A stretch of DNA of 64,000 bases from Saliniradius amylolyticus (GTDB taxonomy: Bacteria > Pseudomonadota > Gammaproteobacteria > Enterobacterales > Alteromonadaceae): positions 992,001-1,056,000 of the forward strand of contig NZ_CP029347.1 in assembly GCF_003143555.1 (NCBI RefSeq), read 5' to 3'. Positions 50,326-60,444 of this stretch are shown in pieces. Both the position numbers and the translations under genes were made by a program. The notes under the pieces are model-generated. The model saw only the letters and a program-made list of their open reading frames with translations, was not told the DNA's origin and did not search any database. Every line of letters starts with the position of its first letter. Position 1 is the stretch's first letter.

Positions 50326-51840
50326 CTAGCGGCGGCGAAGCCAGGCAAAAGCGAACAGTACTAACGTCATGAACCAACTGCCCCAGGAGCCCCAGCGGAC
50401 AAAGGGAGTCTGGCCGGTGTACAAATTGACTTCGGTGCGCAAAACACTCTCTTCGAATTGAGGCAGGCGCTGAACTAACCGGCCGTCGGGAGTGATGACC
50501 CCGGTGATGCCATTGTTGGTGGCTCTGAGTACCGGTAAGCCCAGCTCCAGCGCTCGCACCTGAGCAATTTCCATATGCTGATGGGGGCCATGAGAACGGC
50601 CAAACCAGGCATCATTACTCACCGTGAGAATCAAGTCGGTGCCGGGGTGCAGGTTGGCGCGGATTTGCTCGGGGAAGGCAATCTCAAAGCATATGGCCGG
50701 GGCTAAATGATAGCCATTGGCAATGATGTTTTTTTGCTGATAAGCGCCCCGGGTAAAAGATGACATGGGCAGGTCGAAAATCGGTGCCAACCCTCTAAGC
50801 CAGTCCTCCAAAGGAATAAACTCACCGATGGGCAGCAGGTGATGCTTGGCATAGCGGTTGTCATGTTGGTATTGGTAGTGTCCTTGTGGCTCTCCGCCTT
50901 CCGAACCTAAAGCGATTAACTGGTTAAATGCCTGCTGGCTCTCGAAATTGTAATTGACGATGCCGGTGATCATGCCGGTATGAGTGATGGCGGCCTGTTC
51001 ATCGAGGGCCTGAATATACTCCACAGCCATGGGCTCTAACTTGGGGATCGCCGCCTCCGGCCAGATCATCAGGTCCGCGTCCCAGTGATTTTGACTGAGC
51101 TGACGGTATTTGTTCATGGTGGGCGCGTCCTGCTCTGGGATCCAGCGCAGCTCCTGTTTGATATTGCCCTGTACCATGGCCAGATCGACCTGGCGGTCGC
51201 TGGGGCTTACCCAGTTAATCTGTTTCAGAAGGCTTCCCGCAACCAAAGGTAACAGTGCAACCATTAACCAGTATGCCTTGCGACCCGATGCAGTGAAGGC
51301 TACCAGAGCGCTGGCGGTAAGGATGACCAGGGCACTGGTCCCAAACTCGCCGATTACCGGTATCCAGCCTGCTAATGGGCCGTGAAGTTGTGAATAGCCT
51401 AAAGACAGCCAGGGGAAGCCCGTTAGCACCCAGCTTCGTAACCATTCGGTCATCAACCACAAAAGCGGTGCCGCCAAAGGCCATAAATGGGTGCAGAAGT
51501 AACGCCTCAATAGCCAGGCGAATAACGCAGGATAAAGGGCCAGATAGCCGCACAACAGCGCCATTAATCCCAAAGAGCCGATTAACGGCAGGCCGCCAAA
51601 GTCAGCAATGCTGACATGCACCCAACTGATGCCGACGCCAAACCAGCCGGCCCCGAACCAGAAGCCGGTCCAGAACGGGCGTGGTGAAGCGGCCAGAGCG
51701 GCCAGAAACACCAATACCAAGAGTGGCCCCAGTGCCCAAACGGAAAAAGGCGCGAAGCCTAAGGTCAGGCCCGCGCCACTGAGAAAGGCAATGCTGTGAA
51801 ACAGCCTGCTATTTTTCCGTTTCGGCGTCGTTGTCGTCAT
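50326..51840 (-). CDS. lnt: Apolipoprotein N-acyltransferase Lnt
   Basis: A 504-residue inner-membrane enzyme that adds the third acyl chain to lipoproteins. The N-terminal membrane helices (about 1-210) are followed by a periplasmic nitrilase-like domain with the Glu-Lys-Cys triad in WPEAAIPKL, the AKHHLLPIGEF segment and PAICFEIAFPE. A C-terminal helix ends RLRRR. The first 32 bases overlap the end of corC. No later in-frame Met would preserve the first helix, so the overlap is real. Confidence 0.96.
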   Translation of the reverse strand: MTTTTPKRKNSRLFHSIAFLSGAGLTLGFAPFSVWALGPLLVLVFLAALAASPRPFWTGFWFGAGWFGVGISWVHVSIADFGGLPLIGSLGLMALLCGYLALYPALFAWLLRRYFCTHLWPLAAPLLWLMTEWLRSWVLTGFPWLSLGYSQLHGPLAGWIPVIGEFGTSALVILTASALVAFTASGRKAYWLMVALLPLVAGSLLKQINWVSPSDRQVDLAMVQGNIKQELRWIPEQDAPTMNKYRQLSQNHWDADLMIWPEAAIPKLEPMAVEYIQALDEQAAITHTGMITGIVNYNFESQQAFNQLIALGSEGGEPQGHYQYQHDNRYAKHHLLPIGEFIPLEDWLRGLAPIFDLPMSSFTRGAYQQKNIIANGYHLAPAICFEIAFPEQIRANLHPGTDLILTVSNDAWFGRSHGPHQHMEIAQVRALELGLPVLRATNNGITGVITPDGRLVQRLPQFEESVLRTEVNLYTGQTPFVRWGSWGSWFMTLVLFAFAWLRRR

Positions 51841-52690
51841 CGTCCTTGGGCAGGCTGACTTTTAACTGGATCAGGCGGCGCTTGTCGGCGTTGGTCACCT
51901 GAAAGTGAATACCATCCACTTCCACCGCCTCGTCGCGGCGAGGCATGTGGCCGAACGCTTTGAGCACGATGCCACCGATTGTATCGGCCTCCTCTTCATC
52001 AAACCCAGTCTCGAAGAAGCGATTGAACTCTTCCACCGATACCAGCGCTTTGACCGAGTAGGTGTATTTGTTCAGTGGACGGATGTCGTCCAGCTCATTC
52101 TCTTCTGTGTCATGCTCGTCTTCGATCTCGCCAACGATCAACTCCAGAATATCCTCGATGGTGACCAGGCCAGACACGCCGCCGTATTCGTCCACCACAA
52201 TCGCCATGTGGTAGCGCTCTTCGCGAAATTCTCTGAGTAACACATCGATACGTTTACTCTCCGGTACGATGATGGCCGGGCGCAGAATGTCTTTGAGGGT
52301 GAATTGAGCCTCGGGGTCGAAGCCGTACTTCAGTAAGTCCTTGGCCAGCAAGATCCCTTCAATATGGTCTTTGTCTTCGTTAATGACCGGAAAACGGGAG
52401 TGGGCGGACTCAAGCATAATCGGCAGAAACTGGTCTACCGTTTCCTCAATGCCTATGGTGACCATCTGCGCTCTGGGGATCATGATGTCCCGCACACGCA
52501 TCTCACTGATTTCCAATACGCCCTCGATCATCTCCCGAGTGGCGGAATCAATAACCTCACGTTCCTCGGCTTCGGTGATCACCTCGGCCAGTTCATTGCG
52601 GTTTTGCGGCTCTCCCGACAGGCTTTGGACTATCTTGCCAAACCAGCCCATGGAAGAACCGTTGCTAGAGTGTGGGTTGTCGTCGCTCAT
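51809..52690 (-). CDS. corC: CorC/YbeX CBS-domain protein
   Basis: A 293-residue cytosolic protein with two CBS domains (about 70-190, with [10 protein letters not shown] and [17 protein letters not shown]). A C-terminal CorC_HlyC transporter-associated domain follows. It is linked to magnesium/cobalt efflux and, in E. coli YbeX, to ribosome metabolism. It lies between ybeY (32 bases) and lnt (32-base overlap) in the conserved order. Confidence 0.94.
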   Translation of the reverse strand: MSDDNPHSSNGSSMGWFGKIVQSLSGEPQNRNELAEVITEAEEREVIDSATREMIEGVLEISEMRVRDIMIPRAQMVTIGIEETVDQFLPIMLESAHSRFPVINEDKDHIEGILLAKDLLKYGFDPEAQFTLKDILRPAIIVPESKRIDVLLREFREERYHMAIVVDEYGGVSGLVTIEDILELIVGEIEDEHDTEENELDDIRPLNKYTYSVKALVSVEEFNRFFETGFDEEEADTIGGIVLKAFGHMPRRDEAVEVDGIHFQVTNADKRRLIQLKVSLPKDDDDNDAETEK

Positions 52691-52722
52691 AGGCTCCAGT
52701 AACTTTTTCGTTCAGGACGCTA

Positions 52723-53184
52723 TCATTCCCTAAGGGTATAGGGATCGTCAATGGCTAATTGGTTTAAAATGGCGATCTCGACCGATTCCATTTGTTCGGC
52801 CTCGTCTTCTTCCATGTGGTCATAGCCCAGAAGGTGTAAGATGCCGTGGACGGTCATATGAGCCCAGTGATGGTGCAGTGACTTATGCTGCTGTTCGGCC
52901 TCTCGGGCGACCACCGCTGCGCAGATGACTAAGTCACCCAGCAGATCAAGCTCAATGCCGGGCGGCGCCTCAAATGGGAAAGATAGCACATTAGTGGGCT
53001 TGTCTTTGCCCCGGTAGTTGAGGTTAAGCTGCTGACTTTCATCTTCGTCCACAATGCGCACCGTGATCTCGCCGCTGTCGCGTTTCAGGTGCTTAAGCGT
53101 TGTGGAGAACCATTGCTGGAACTGCGCCTCAGAAGGCAGGTCGGCTGCCTCTGAGGCGACTTGCAAGTCAATGATGGCGTTCAC
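52723..53184 (-). CDS. ybeY: Endoribonuclease YbeY
   Basis: A 153-residue zinc protein involved in 16S rRNA 3'-end maturation and ribosome quality control. The metal motif [15 protein letters not shown] (H-x3-H-x5-H pattern) is intact. [17 protein letters not shown] is conserved. It overlaps phoH by four bases. Confidence 0.96.
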   Translation of the reverse strand: MNAIIDLQVASEAADLPSEAQFQQWFSTTLKHLKRDSGEITVRIVDEDESQQLNLNYRGKDKPTNVLSFPFEAPPGIELDLLGDLVICAAVVAREAEQQHKSLHHHWAHMTVHGILHLLGYDHMEEDEAEQMESVEIAILNQLAIDDPYTLRE

Positions 53185-54239
53185 GTCGGCGTATCGTTCT
53201 GCTGATTGTCGCCGTCAAGCTTCTGGGCGGCGTCTTTGGCGGTCTTCGCCGCTGCACGGGCTTTATCATGTTCTTCATAAGCCTCGACAATGCGAGCTAC
53301 CACCGGGTGGCGCACAACATCGCCAGCGCTGAAAAAGTTAAAGGAAATGTCAGACACATTCTCCAGAACCTCAATAGCATGGCGAAGACCACTTTTCGCG
53401 CCGCGGGGCAGGTCGATCTGGGTAATGTCACCCGTGATCACTGCCTTGGAGTTAAAGCCGATCCGAGTCAGAAACATCTTCATCTGTTCGATGGTGGTAT
53501 TCTGGCTTTCATCCAGAATGATAAAGGCGTCGTTCAGAGTCCGGCCACGCATGTAAGCCAAAGGGGCCACTTCAATGACGTTTCGCTCGATAAACTTTTC
53601 TACCTTTTCAAAACCGAGCATTTCAAACAGGGCATCGTAAAGGGGGCGCAGATAGGGATCCACTTTCTGGGCCAGATCGCCGGGTAAAAAGCCCAGCTTC
53701 TCACCAGCTTCTACCGCCGGGCGTGTCAATAAGATGCGGCGCACATCCTGACGCTCCAGCGCATCCACCGCCGCGGCCACCGCTAGATAGGTCTTACCGG
53801 TTCCCGCCGGGCCGATCCCAAAGGTGATATCGTGATTGATGATGTTCTGAATATACTGACCCTGATGCGGGTTACGGGGCTTGATGATGCCACGCTTGGT
53901 CTTGATGTGGACCTCTTTGCCGTATTGGTGCTTAGGCTCCGATTGTTCCAGTGCATTGGCTTCCTGAATGGCCAGATGCACGGTCTGTGGGTCTAACTCG
54001 GGGATCTTGCCCTTTACCGGCTGGGTTTCCACATACAGATGCTTGAGCAGCTCGCTGGTAGCGGCGGCCTGTGGGGCCTTGCCCAGCACCTTAAACAAAT
54101 TGTCGCGGTAGCTGATTTCGACGCCCAGGCGGCGTTCCAGCTGCTTGATATTGTCATCGAAGGGACCGCAGAGGCTGGAAAGGCGCTTGTGGTCCTGAGG
54201 TTCTAAACGAATTTCGTTGCTGACCAGTTGGTTAGCCAA
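53181..54239 (-). CDS. ybeZ: PhoH family ATPase (YbeZ)
   Basis: A 352-residue PhoH-type P-loop protein. Walker A is [11 protein letters not shown] near residue 145, and the Walker B-like motif is [11 protein letters not shown]. It partners YbeY and is thought to act as an RNA helicase in rRNA processing. The Lys/Ala-rich tail (about 320-352) is probably disordered. It lies 23 bases after miaB. Confidence 0.95.
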   Translation of the reverse strand: MANQLVSNEIRLEPQDHKRLSSLCGPFDDNIKQLERRLGVEISYRDNLFKVLGKAPQAAATSELLKHLYVETQPVKGKIPELDPQTVHLAIQEANALEQSEPKHQYGKEVHIKTKRGIIKPRNPHQGQYIQNIINHDITFGIGPAGTGKTYLAVAAAVDALERQDVRRILLTRPAVEAGEKLGFLPGDLAQKVDPYLRPLYDALFEMLGFEKVEKFIERNVIEVAPLAYMRGRTLNDAFIILDESQNTTIEQMKMFLTRIGFNSKAVITGDITQIDLPRGAKSGLRHAIEVLENVSDISFNFFSAGDVVRHPVVARIVEAYEEHDKARAAAKTAKDAAQKLDGDNQQNDTPT

Positions 54240-54262
54240 AAATACTCTCCTGAATTAGGATT

Positions 54263-55693
54263 CTATGGATTGAATTGGGCCACACCCAGTTCGTCGGGCT
54301 GTTTGGTGGCCTGTTGATTAATTATAGACTCTGGGGACACGCTGACACGCAGGCCCATGTCGGCCTCCCGACGCAGTACTTCACCACGCAGCGAGTTGCT
54401 GAATACGTCGGTGATGCGCACATCCACAAACTCGCCGATCATGTCCGGACTGCCTTCAAAATTCACGACCCGGTTGTTCTCGGTACGACCGGACAACTCC
54501 ATCGGATTTTTCTTGGACGGGCCTTCCACCAGAATGCGCTGCTCGGTATCCAGCATATTACGGGCAATACGCTGGGCCTGTTGGTTAAGGCGTTGTTGAA
54601 GCAGATAGAGGCGCTGTTTCTTGGTTTCCTCGGAGACATCGTCCGGCAGGTCAGCCGCCGGTGTGCCGGGGCGGGCGCTGTAGATAAAGCTAAAGCTCAG
54701 GTCGTAGTCCACCGCCTGGATGAGATCCATGGTGGCTTCAAAGTCAGCGTCGGTCTCGCCCGGGAAGCCGATAATAAAGTCTGATGACATGCTCAGGTTG
54801 GGGCGGACTTTTTTCAGCTTGCGTATCTTGGATTTGTACTCCAGTGCGGTATGGCCGCGCTTCATCTGAGTCAGGATCCGATCCGAACCACTTTGCACAG
54901 GCAAGTGCAGGTGATCCACCAACTCCGGGATATGGGCATAGGCCTCAATAATATCCTCGGTAAACTCTACCGGGTGAGAGGTGGTATAACGGATGCGGTC
55001 GATGCCATCGATGGCCGCCACCAGATGCAATAGTTCGGCGAAGGTGCAGATACTGCCGTCGTGATGATCGCCGCGGTAGGCGTTGACATTCTGACCCAGC
55101 AGATTCACTTCGCGCACGCCTTGTTCGGCCAGTTGGGCGATTTCGAAGATCACATCGTCTGCCGGACGACTGACTTCTTCACCGCGAGTGTAGGGTACCA
55201 CGCAGAAGCTGCAGTACTTAGAGCAACCTTCCATAATCGACACAAAAGCGGTGGGGCCCTCGGCACGGGGCTCCGGCAGACGGTCAAACTTCTCGATCTC
55301 CGGGAAGCTGATGTCCACGACCGGGTTGCGGTCGCCTTGTACCTGACTGACCATCTCTGGCAGTCGGTGAAGAGTTTGAGGGCCAAACACAATGTCCACA
55401 AAGGGGGCGCGCTGACGAATCAGGTCGCCTTCCTGAGAGGCCACGCAGCCGCCCACGCCAATCACCAAGTCAGGATTGGTGTTTTTCAGGTTCTTCCAGC
55501 GACCCAATTGGTGAAACACTTTCTCCTGAGCCTTTTCTCGGATGGAGCACGTATTGAGCAGGATCACGTCGGCTTCTTCGGCGGTTTCGGCCGCCTGATA
55601 GCCATGGGTGGAATCCAGCAGGTCCGCCATTTTCTCCGAGTCGTACTCGTTCATTTGGCAGCCCCAGGTTTTGATAAATAGTTTCTTACTCAT
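54263..55693 (-). CDS. miaB: tRNA-2-methylthio-N6-dimethylallyladenosine synthase MiaB
   Basis: A 476-residue radical-SAM methylthiotransferase that modifies A37 of tRNAs reading UNN codons. The N-terminal domain carries three cluster cysteines ([25 protein letters not shown]). The radical-SAM CxxxCxxC is in [10 protein letters not shown], and a TRAM domain is at the C-terminus (about 375-440). It is first in the miaB-ybeZ-ybeY-corC-lnt operon. Confidence 0.97.
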   Translation of the reverse strand: MSKKLFIKTWGCQMNEYDSEKMADLLDSTHGYQAAETAEEADVILLNTCSIREKAQEKVFHQLGRWKNLKNTNPDLVIGVGGCVASQEGDLIRQRAPFVDIVFGPQTLHRLPEMVSQVQGDRNPVVDISFPEIEKFDRLPEPRAEGPTAFVSIMEGCSKYCSFCVVPYTRGEEVSRPADDVIFEIAQLAEQGVREVNLLGQNVNAYRGDHHDGSICTFAELLHLVAAIDGIDRIRYTTSHPVEFTEDIIEAYAHIPELVDHLHLPVQSGSDRILTQMKRGHTALEYKSKIRKLKKVRPNLSMSSDFIIGFPGETDADFEATMDLIQAVDYDLSFSFIYSARPGTPAADLPDDVSEETKKQRLYLLQQRLNQQAQRIARNMLDTEQRILVEGPSKKNPMELSGRTENNRVVNFEGSPDMIGEFVDVRITDVFSNSLRGEVLRREADMGLRVSVSPESIINQQATKQPDELGVAQFNP

Positions 55694-55774
55694 ACGGCAT
55701 TCAACTCAGCTTTGCGTTGGCGCTTATCAACCGACCCCGTCCTTTTGACAGAGGCCCGCGAAAAAAGGTCGCGT

Positions 55775-55803
55775 ATTTTACCGCCAATTGCAGCGGATTT
55801 AAA
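55775..55803 (-). promoter_or_regulatory. Candidate miaB operon promoter
   Basis: On the minus strand TTTAAA (55798-55803), 17 bases and TAAAAT (55775-55780). Four and five of six positions fit sigma70, giving a leader of about 75 bases. Confidence 0.45.
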
Positions 55804-55826
55804 CACAGACAGTCGCTTCTTGGCGC

Positions 55827-56678
55827 TTAGATCAGCCAGCGTTGGCGTAGGGTGATGTTGCCGGCCCAGATAATCAGTCCGATACCGATGAAAAGGCCGC
55901 TGGAGAGGGTTTCGTTCCAGAACCAATAACCCAGCCCGGCGGCAAAGAGTACATTGGTGTAGGTTAACAGGCCGATACGCGCCGGTGAGGCCAGCTGGAA
56001 AGACTTGGTCATTAAGAGCTGTCCGGCGGCCGCCATAATGCCCATCGCGATTAACCAAAGCCAGGCTTCATCACTCATGGGCTGCCAGTTAATCAACATC
56101 GGAAACAGGGATACCAGGGTGGCAATACCGGTAAAATAAAATACGGTGCGGGCTGAGGGTTCGGTGTCGCTCATCTTACGAATGGCGCACTTGGTAAAAG
56201 CCACCAGGCAAGCGCACAGCAGCGCCAAGGCGATATAGATACTGATGCCGCCCTCGTTCGGCTGCAGCACAAAGCCGGCACCACAAAAGCCGATGGCCAT
56301 GGCTACCCAGGTCTTGGTGGTGATGATTTCCCTTAACCAAAAACGGGCGATAAAGGGGATGACAAAAGGCGCGATTAACAGAGCCATCATGGCCTGAGCC
56401 AGTGGGATATGGGACAGCACGTAGAAAAAACAGTACATGGCAATAAGACCGGAAGTCGCCCGGATAATATGCAATGCAGGTTTCTGCGTCTTAAGGCCAG
56501 TCAGGCCGAGTCGTCCCACTACCGGCAACAGGGCAATGAGTGCAAACAGGTTACGAAAAAACACCAGTTGGGTCTGGCTGGCCGAATCGCTGAGATGTTT
56601 GACCATGGCGCCAACGCCGGCAAACAAGGCTTCGGCCAGGATTAAGCTGAGAGCGCCTATCCAGATACTGGGGTTCAT
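55827..56678 (-). CDS. EamA/DMT family transporter
   Basis: A 283-residue membrane protein with about ten transmembrane segments in two EamA repeats (about 8-140 and 150-280). Each repeat is of the drug/metabolite transporter type (FFRNLFALIALLPVV, IPLAQAMMALLIAPFVIPFIA). It probably exports a metabolite or amino acid; the substrate is unknown. It is upstream of miaB on the same strand, separated by the miaB promoter. Confidence 0.9.
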   Translation of the reverse strand: MNPSIWIGALSLILAEALFAGVGAMVKHLSDSASQTQLVFFRNLFALIALLPVVGRLGLTGLKTQKPALHIIRATSGLIAMYCFFYVLSHIPLAQAMMALLIAPFVIPFIARFWLREIITTKTWVAMAIGFCGAGFVLQPNEGGISIYIALALLCACLVAFTKCAIRKMSDTEPSARTVFYFTGIATLVSLFPMLINWQPMSDEAWLWLIAMGIMAAAGQLLMTKSFQLASPARIGLLTYTNVLFAAGLGYWFWNETLSSGLFIGIGLIIWAGNITLRQRWLI

Positions 56679-56832
56679 GGTTTCTCCTGCTAAATACGAA
56701 TTCCGATTGTATCAAACCCACGCAGGCGAATCTGTTAACTCGTCGTTAAGGCGACGATGAATGGTCTGCTAATAGCGATTAATGGGGCAGATGTAACAAA
56801 AGCTCTGAATCAGGCCACATCGACACATTTCT

Positions 56833-56849
56833 TTACATTCTCAATGTAA
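56833..56849. promoter_or_regulatory. Perfect 17-base dyad before the small exported protein
   Basis: TTACATT-CTC-AATGTAA, a seven-base perfect inverted repeat 67-83 bases upstream of the gene at 56916. ATGTAAC also occurs at 56791-56797. This is a likely operator; the regulator is unknown. Confidence 0.4.
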
Positions 56850-56915
56850 CCTTTTGGCCGCCATTAGCTACTTATTAAGTGCATCACAATTAATTGCCAA
56901 ACAATGGGGGCTATG

Positions 56916-57221
56916 ATGAAAACTTTTAACCTTTCTTTACTGTTCGGGGTTGCTCTTGCTGCGGCCGGTGCAGCCAATGCCACGGTGCAAGGCAGTAATG
57001 AGTCAGACCAGGATTACCTGCGTTATGTGTTTACTTATGATTATGAGCCGGGTATGGATAATACCTATCAGGCTTACAGTCGCGCCGAGCAACAAATTGA
57101 ACACCGGCTAAATCAGGACATTCGTACTCAGGCGTTAACGAGCCTGTATGAAATGGCCTCAGATGAGTTGTATGCCTCGGCGAATCATCGTCGGGCGTCG
57201 ACCGTGGCGCGTGCCGACTAA
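56916..57221 (+). CDS. Small exported protein of unknown function
   Basis: 101 residues with a typical signal peptide (MKTFNLSLLFGVALAAAGAANA). An acidic, tyrosine-rich mature part follows (SDQDYLRYVFTYDYEPGMDNTYQAYSRAEQQIEHRL), mostly helical. I do not recognise the family. ATG 56916 has GGGGG five bases before it; ATG 56913 and 56904 are alternatives. A dyad lies upstream, which suggests regulation. Divergent from the EamA gene and 56 bases before ubiF. Confidence 0.65.
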   Translation: MKTFNLSLLFGVALAAAGAANATVQGSNESDQDYLRYVFTYDYEPGMDNTYQAYSRAEQQIEHRLNQDIRTQALTSLYEMASDELYASANHRRASTVARAD

Positions 57222-57277
57222 ACCCGATTGATATGCTATTCTGGCGGCTGTTTTAAGTCAGCACTTAGAGTAGATTT

Positions 57278-58444
57278 ATGGGCCAACAATTTGATTGTGT
57301 CGTTGTCGGTGCCGGTATGGTGGGGGCGGCGACGGCACTGGGATTAGCCCGGCAGGGACGATCCGTTGCGCTGGTGGAACCGGCAATGCCTGAGACTTTT
57401 CGGGCGAGTCAGTTACCTGACTTAAGAGTGTCGGCTATCAGCGCTGCCTCACAGCGATTACTTGAAGAGCTGGGAGCCTGGCAGGCCATTGCCGATATGC
57501 GACTTCAGCCATACCGCCGTTTGGCGGTATGGGAGGAGCCCCAGGCTCGCACCGAGTTTAATGCCGTCGATATCAACCGGAACCACTTGGGGCATATTAT
57601 CGAGAACCGTGTCGTTCAGTTAGGCCTGCATCAGGCTCTGTCTGACTACACGAATGTGACTTGGTTTGACGCTGGCTTTGCCGAACTATCCATGGGGCCC
57701 GGACAGGCAGCCGTAAGCCTGAATAATGGTGAATTATTAACCGCTAAGCTGGTTATCGGTGCCGATGGCGCCCAATCCAGAGTCAGGCAGGCGGCAGGCA
57801 TTGGCACCACAGGTTGGCAGTACCGCCAGCACGCGCTGGCGATAACGGTTAAAACCCAGGACCTAGCGCAGGACATTACCTGGCAACAATTTTTCCCTTC
57901 AGGACCTCGGGCGTTTTTGCCGCTGTTTGATGGCTATGCCTCGTTGGTATGGTATGACGCTCCCGAGACTGTGCAGCGGTTAGAACAACTGAGTCATGCC
58001 CAATTAAAACAGGCCATCATGGAAACCTTTCCCGATGAGTTGGTGGACTTCGAGGTGACTGATAAGGCCAGCTTTCCGCTAACCCGAATGCACGCCCAGC
58101 ACTACTTTAGTGGCCGCACTGTAATCCTCGGCGACGCGGCCCATACTATAAATCCGCTGGCGGGGCAGGGCGTTAATCTGGGTTTTAAGGATGTTGGCAC
58201 CTTACTGAGTGTCGTCGATAGCATTGAGCTTTCAGAGGCAGATGCCTTGGAAAAGAGCTTACGCCAGTTTGCTCATAAGCGCAGGCCCGATAATCTGCTA
58301 ATGATGACCGCCATGGACAGCTTCTATAAGACCTTTAGCAATGACCTTGCGCTGATGAAGGCTCTGCGCAACGCCGCTTTGACCTTAGCAGAACGCAGTG
58401 GCCCGATTAAAAACCAGGTCATGCGCTATGCCATGGGTTTGTAG
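57278..58444 (+). CDS. ubiF: FAD-dependent ubiquinone-pathway hydroxylase UbiF
   Basis: A 388-residue UbiH/UbiF/VisC-type monooxygenase. It has FAD motif VVVGAGMVGAATALGLA at the start, the DG motif in LVIGADGAQSRVR and the late GDAAHTINPLAGQGVNLGFKD. UbiF hydroxylates C6 of demethoxyubiquinol. Sequence alone does not fully separate it from UbiH or UbiI. The nearby miaB operon and Met-Leu-Gln-Gln tRNA cluster match the E. coli ubiF neighbourhood, which favours UbiF. Confidence 0.85.
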   Translation: MGQQFDCVVVGAGMVGAATALGLARQGRSVALVEPAMPETFRASQLPDLRVSAISAASQRLLEELGAWQAIADMRLQPYRRLAVWEEPQARTEFNAVDINRNHLGHIIENRVVQLGLHQALSDYTNVTWFDAGFAELSMGPGQAAVSLNNGELLTAKLVIGADGAQSRVRQAAGIGTTGWQYRQHALAITVKTQDLAQDITWQQFFPSGPRAFLPLFDGYASLVWYDAPETVQRLEQLSHAQLKQAIMETFPDELVDFEVTDKASFPLTRMHAQHYFSGRTVILGDAAHTINPLAGQGVNLGFKDVGTLLSVVDSIELSEADALEKSLRQFAHKRRPDNLLMMTAMDSFYKTFSNDLALMKALRNAALTLAERSGPIKNQVMRYAMGL

Positions 58445-58769
58445 CGGTTTTTGCACGGTCAGAGAGGACGTGGGAGAGGGGGGGCCGCAAAATGAACTTA
58501 CATCCCTGTAGCGATATACCAGGCTAGTCCTCCATGATTAGCCGTTCGCCCCTCTCGAAGTGACGTTGAGTCACTTCTAATGAGCTTTGTTCGATCTTGG
58601 GCAATGAGGCGCTCATAATGTGTTTTTCGTGGGGAGGGAGTCTACGTCCTTGTAGCTGTATTCCAGGGTGACCCTCACGGCAATTGCTCCTGCTTTGCTC
58701 TAATGTTGACCGTCCATGGTCAACTCACGCTAGCCGTTCACACCTTAAATGGAGATGTTAAATCACCAT
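58445..58769. other. Hairpin-rich intergenic gap
   Basis: 325 bases between ubiF and the symporter gene with no credible gene. Seen: small hairpins with RTCCNT loops at 58498-58511 (TTAC-ATCCCT-GTAG), 58642-58655 (CTAC-GTCCTT-GTAG) and 58705-58724 (GTTGACC-GTCCAT-GGTCAAC). An eight-base stem GAAGTGAC-GTTGA-GTCACTTC covers 58557-58577. The first two hairpins head diverged direct repeats about 140 bases apart. Confidence 0.55.
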
Positions 58770-60188
58770 TTATTCGCTGCGCGAACCGGTGTTCACCCAG
58801 ATGTCTGGTTCGGAGTGGCCTTGGATATCGCAGCTACCGGCTCGGTATTCGGGCTGCTTACCGGCCTTATGCTGAGCCCAGTAGTCCTTGGTGATGTTGA
58901 CTATAGTGGGAGTCAGCCAGACGATGGCGATGATATTAATCACGGTCATCAGGCCCAACGCCATATCAGCCATGGCCCAGACTTTGGGCAGCGCGGCCAT
59001 AGAGCCCCACAAAATCATAGCCAGGTAGCCCACAGTGTATATCGAGCGGCCGATTCTGTTGTCCAGCTTAAACATATGCAGGTTACTCTCACCATAGGCG
59101 TAGTTGGCTACTACAGAGGTAAAAGCAAACAGGCTGATAGCCGCGGCGACAAAGTCATTGCCGCCATTACCCAGGTGATAGCTCATGGCGTCCTGAGTCA
59201 TGCGGATGCCTTCCATCTCGCCTTGTCCGCCGCCAGCAAGCAGAATAATAACCGCCGTGCAGGTACAGAGTATCAGGGTATCTAAAAACACTCCCAGCAT
59301 TTGCACATAGCCTTGCGAAGCAGGGTGGTTAGGATGGGGGGTGGCGCTGGCGGCCGCATGGGGAACGCTGCCGGAGCCTGCCTCGTTGGAATAGAGGCCG
59401 CGTTGTATACCATGTTTAATCGCCGCGCCCAACAAGCCGCCACCGGCCTCTTCAAACCCGAAGGCCTGAGTCAGAATATGGCCGAGCAAAGAAGGTACCT
59501 GCTCGATATTTATAATGGTAATGCCGAGCGCAACCAGTACATAAGCGATGCCCATCACCGGCACAACCCATTCGGCGAAGCGGGCGATGCTATGTAGCCC
59601 GCCTACCACAATAAGCCCGGCGGCGATAATGATCACCAAGCCAGTATTAAACTCACTGATACCGTAAGCGTGATTTAAGGCATCGGTAATGGAATTAGCC
59701 TGTACTGCGCTGAAAATAAACCCATAGCCCAAAAACAGACATAACGAGAAGGCAATGGCTAGCCAACGTTGCTTCAGTCCCTGTTGAATGTAATAGGCCG
59801 GACCGCCGCGATATTCGCCGTTGCTGTCTTTAACCTTATAAAGCTGACCGAGCAGACTCTCGGCAAAGCCGGTGGCCATGCCTAAAAGGGCGATCATCCA
59901 CATCCAGAAGATGGCACCGGCACCGCCGAGAGAAATAGCCACCGCCACGCCGGCCAGGTTGCCAGTTCCCACCCGTGCCGACAGGCTGGTACACAGGGCC
60001 GCAAACGAGCTGATCCCGGCCTTGTCGTGGTGACGCGAGCCCTTCATCAGGCTGAACATATGAGTGAAGTGTTTGATTTGAATACCGCCCAGACGGACGG
60101 TAAACCAGACGCCAGTAGCCACCAGCATCACAATCAGTAGCCAACTCCATAGCAAGCCGTTAACGGCATCGACCAATTCGTGGATCAC
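58770..60188 (-). CDS. Alanine/glycine:cation symporter (AGCS family)
   Basis: A 472-residue sodium-coupled amino-acid transporter with about eleven membrane segments. Family motifs are CTSLSARVGTGNLAGVAVAISLGGAGAIFWMW, EYRGGPAYYIQQGL and YSNEAGSGSVPHAAA. It imports alanine or glycine with Na+. A GTG start at 60188 is used (MIHELVDAVNGLLWSW) with a weak ribosome-binding site. It lies between ubiF and the tRNA cluster, where E. coli has no such gene. Confidence 0.94.
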   Translation of the reverse strand: MIHELVDAVNGLLWSWLLIVMLVATGVWFTVRLGGIQIKHFTHMFSLMKGSRHHDKAGISSFAALCTSLSARVGTGNLAGVAVAISLGGAGAIFWMWMIALLGMATGFAESLLGQLYKVKDSNGEYRGGPAYYIQQGLKQRWLAIAFSLCLFLGYGFIFSAVQANSITDALNHAYGISEFNTGLVIIIAAGLIVVGGLHSIARFAEWVVPVMGIAYVLVALGITIINIEQVPSLLGHILTQAFGFEEAGGGLLGAAIKHGIQRGLYSNEAGSGSVPHAAASATPHPNHPASQGYVQMLGVFLDTLILCTCTAVIILLAGGGQGEMEGIRMTQDAMSYHLGNGGNDFVAAAISLFAFTSVVANYAYGESNLHMFKLDNRIGRSIYTVGYLAMILWGSMAALPKVWAMADMALGLMTVINIIAIVWLTPTIVNITKDYWAQHKAGKQPEYRAGSCDIQGHSEPDIWVNTGSRSE

Positions 60189-60309
60189 AATGGTTTCTCG
60201 TTATCGTTGTTCTGTGGTGGCTATAGTCGCCATTGAGTGCAGTCTTGTCCAGAACCCAAGCCATAACTCTTGGTTATTCCAGATGAGAAAACGATGGGGC
60301 AGAAACGAG

Positions 60310-60335
60310 AAAAGCCAGCCCGAAGGCTGGCTTTT
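60310..60335 (-). terminator. Rho-independent terminator of the tRNA operon
   Basis: AAAAGCCAGCC-TTCG-GGCTGGCTTTT on the minus strand: an eleven-base stem, stable TTCG loop and T run, just after the last tRNA-Gln. Confidence 0.93.
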
Positions 60336-60342
60336 GGAATAG

Positions 60343-60417
60343 TGGCTGGGGTAGCTGGACTCGAACCAACGAATGGCGGGATCAAAACCCGCTGCCTTAC
60401 CACTTGGCTATACCCCA
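60343..60417 (-). tRNA. tRNA-Gln (TTG), distal copy
   Basis: A 75-base cloverleaf, acceptor TGGGGTA/TACCCCA, encoded CCA, anticodon TTG in loop TTTTGAT. Identical to the copy at 60445-60519; last gene of the operon. Confidence 0.97.
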
Positions 60418-60444
60418 ACGGGTCAACGCGTGAAGCAAGAAAAA

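Noticed and set aside
58749-59285. 178-codon rightward open frame opposite the symporter gene
   Set aside because: Antisense to a clear AGCS transporter; composition is that of a reverse-complement shadow.
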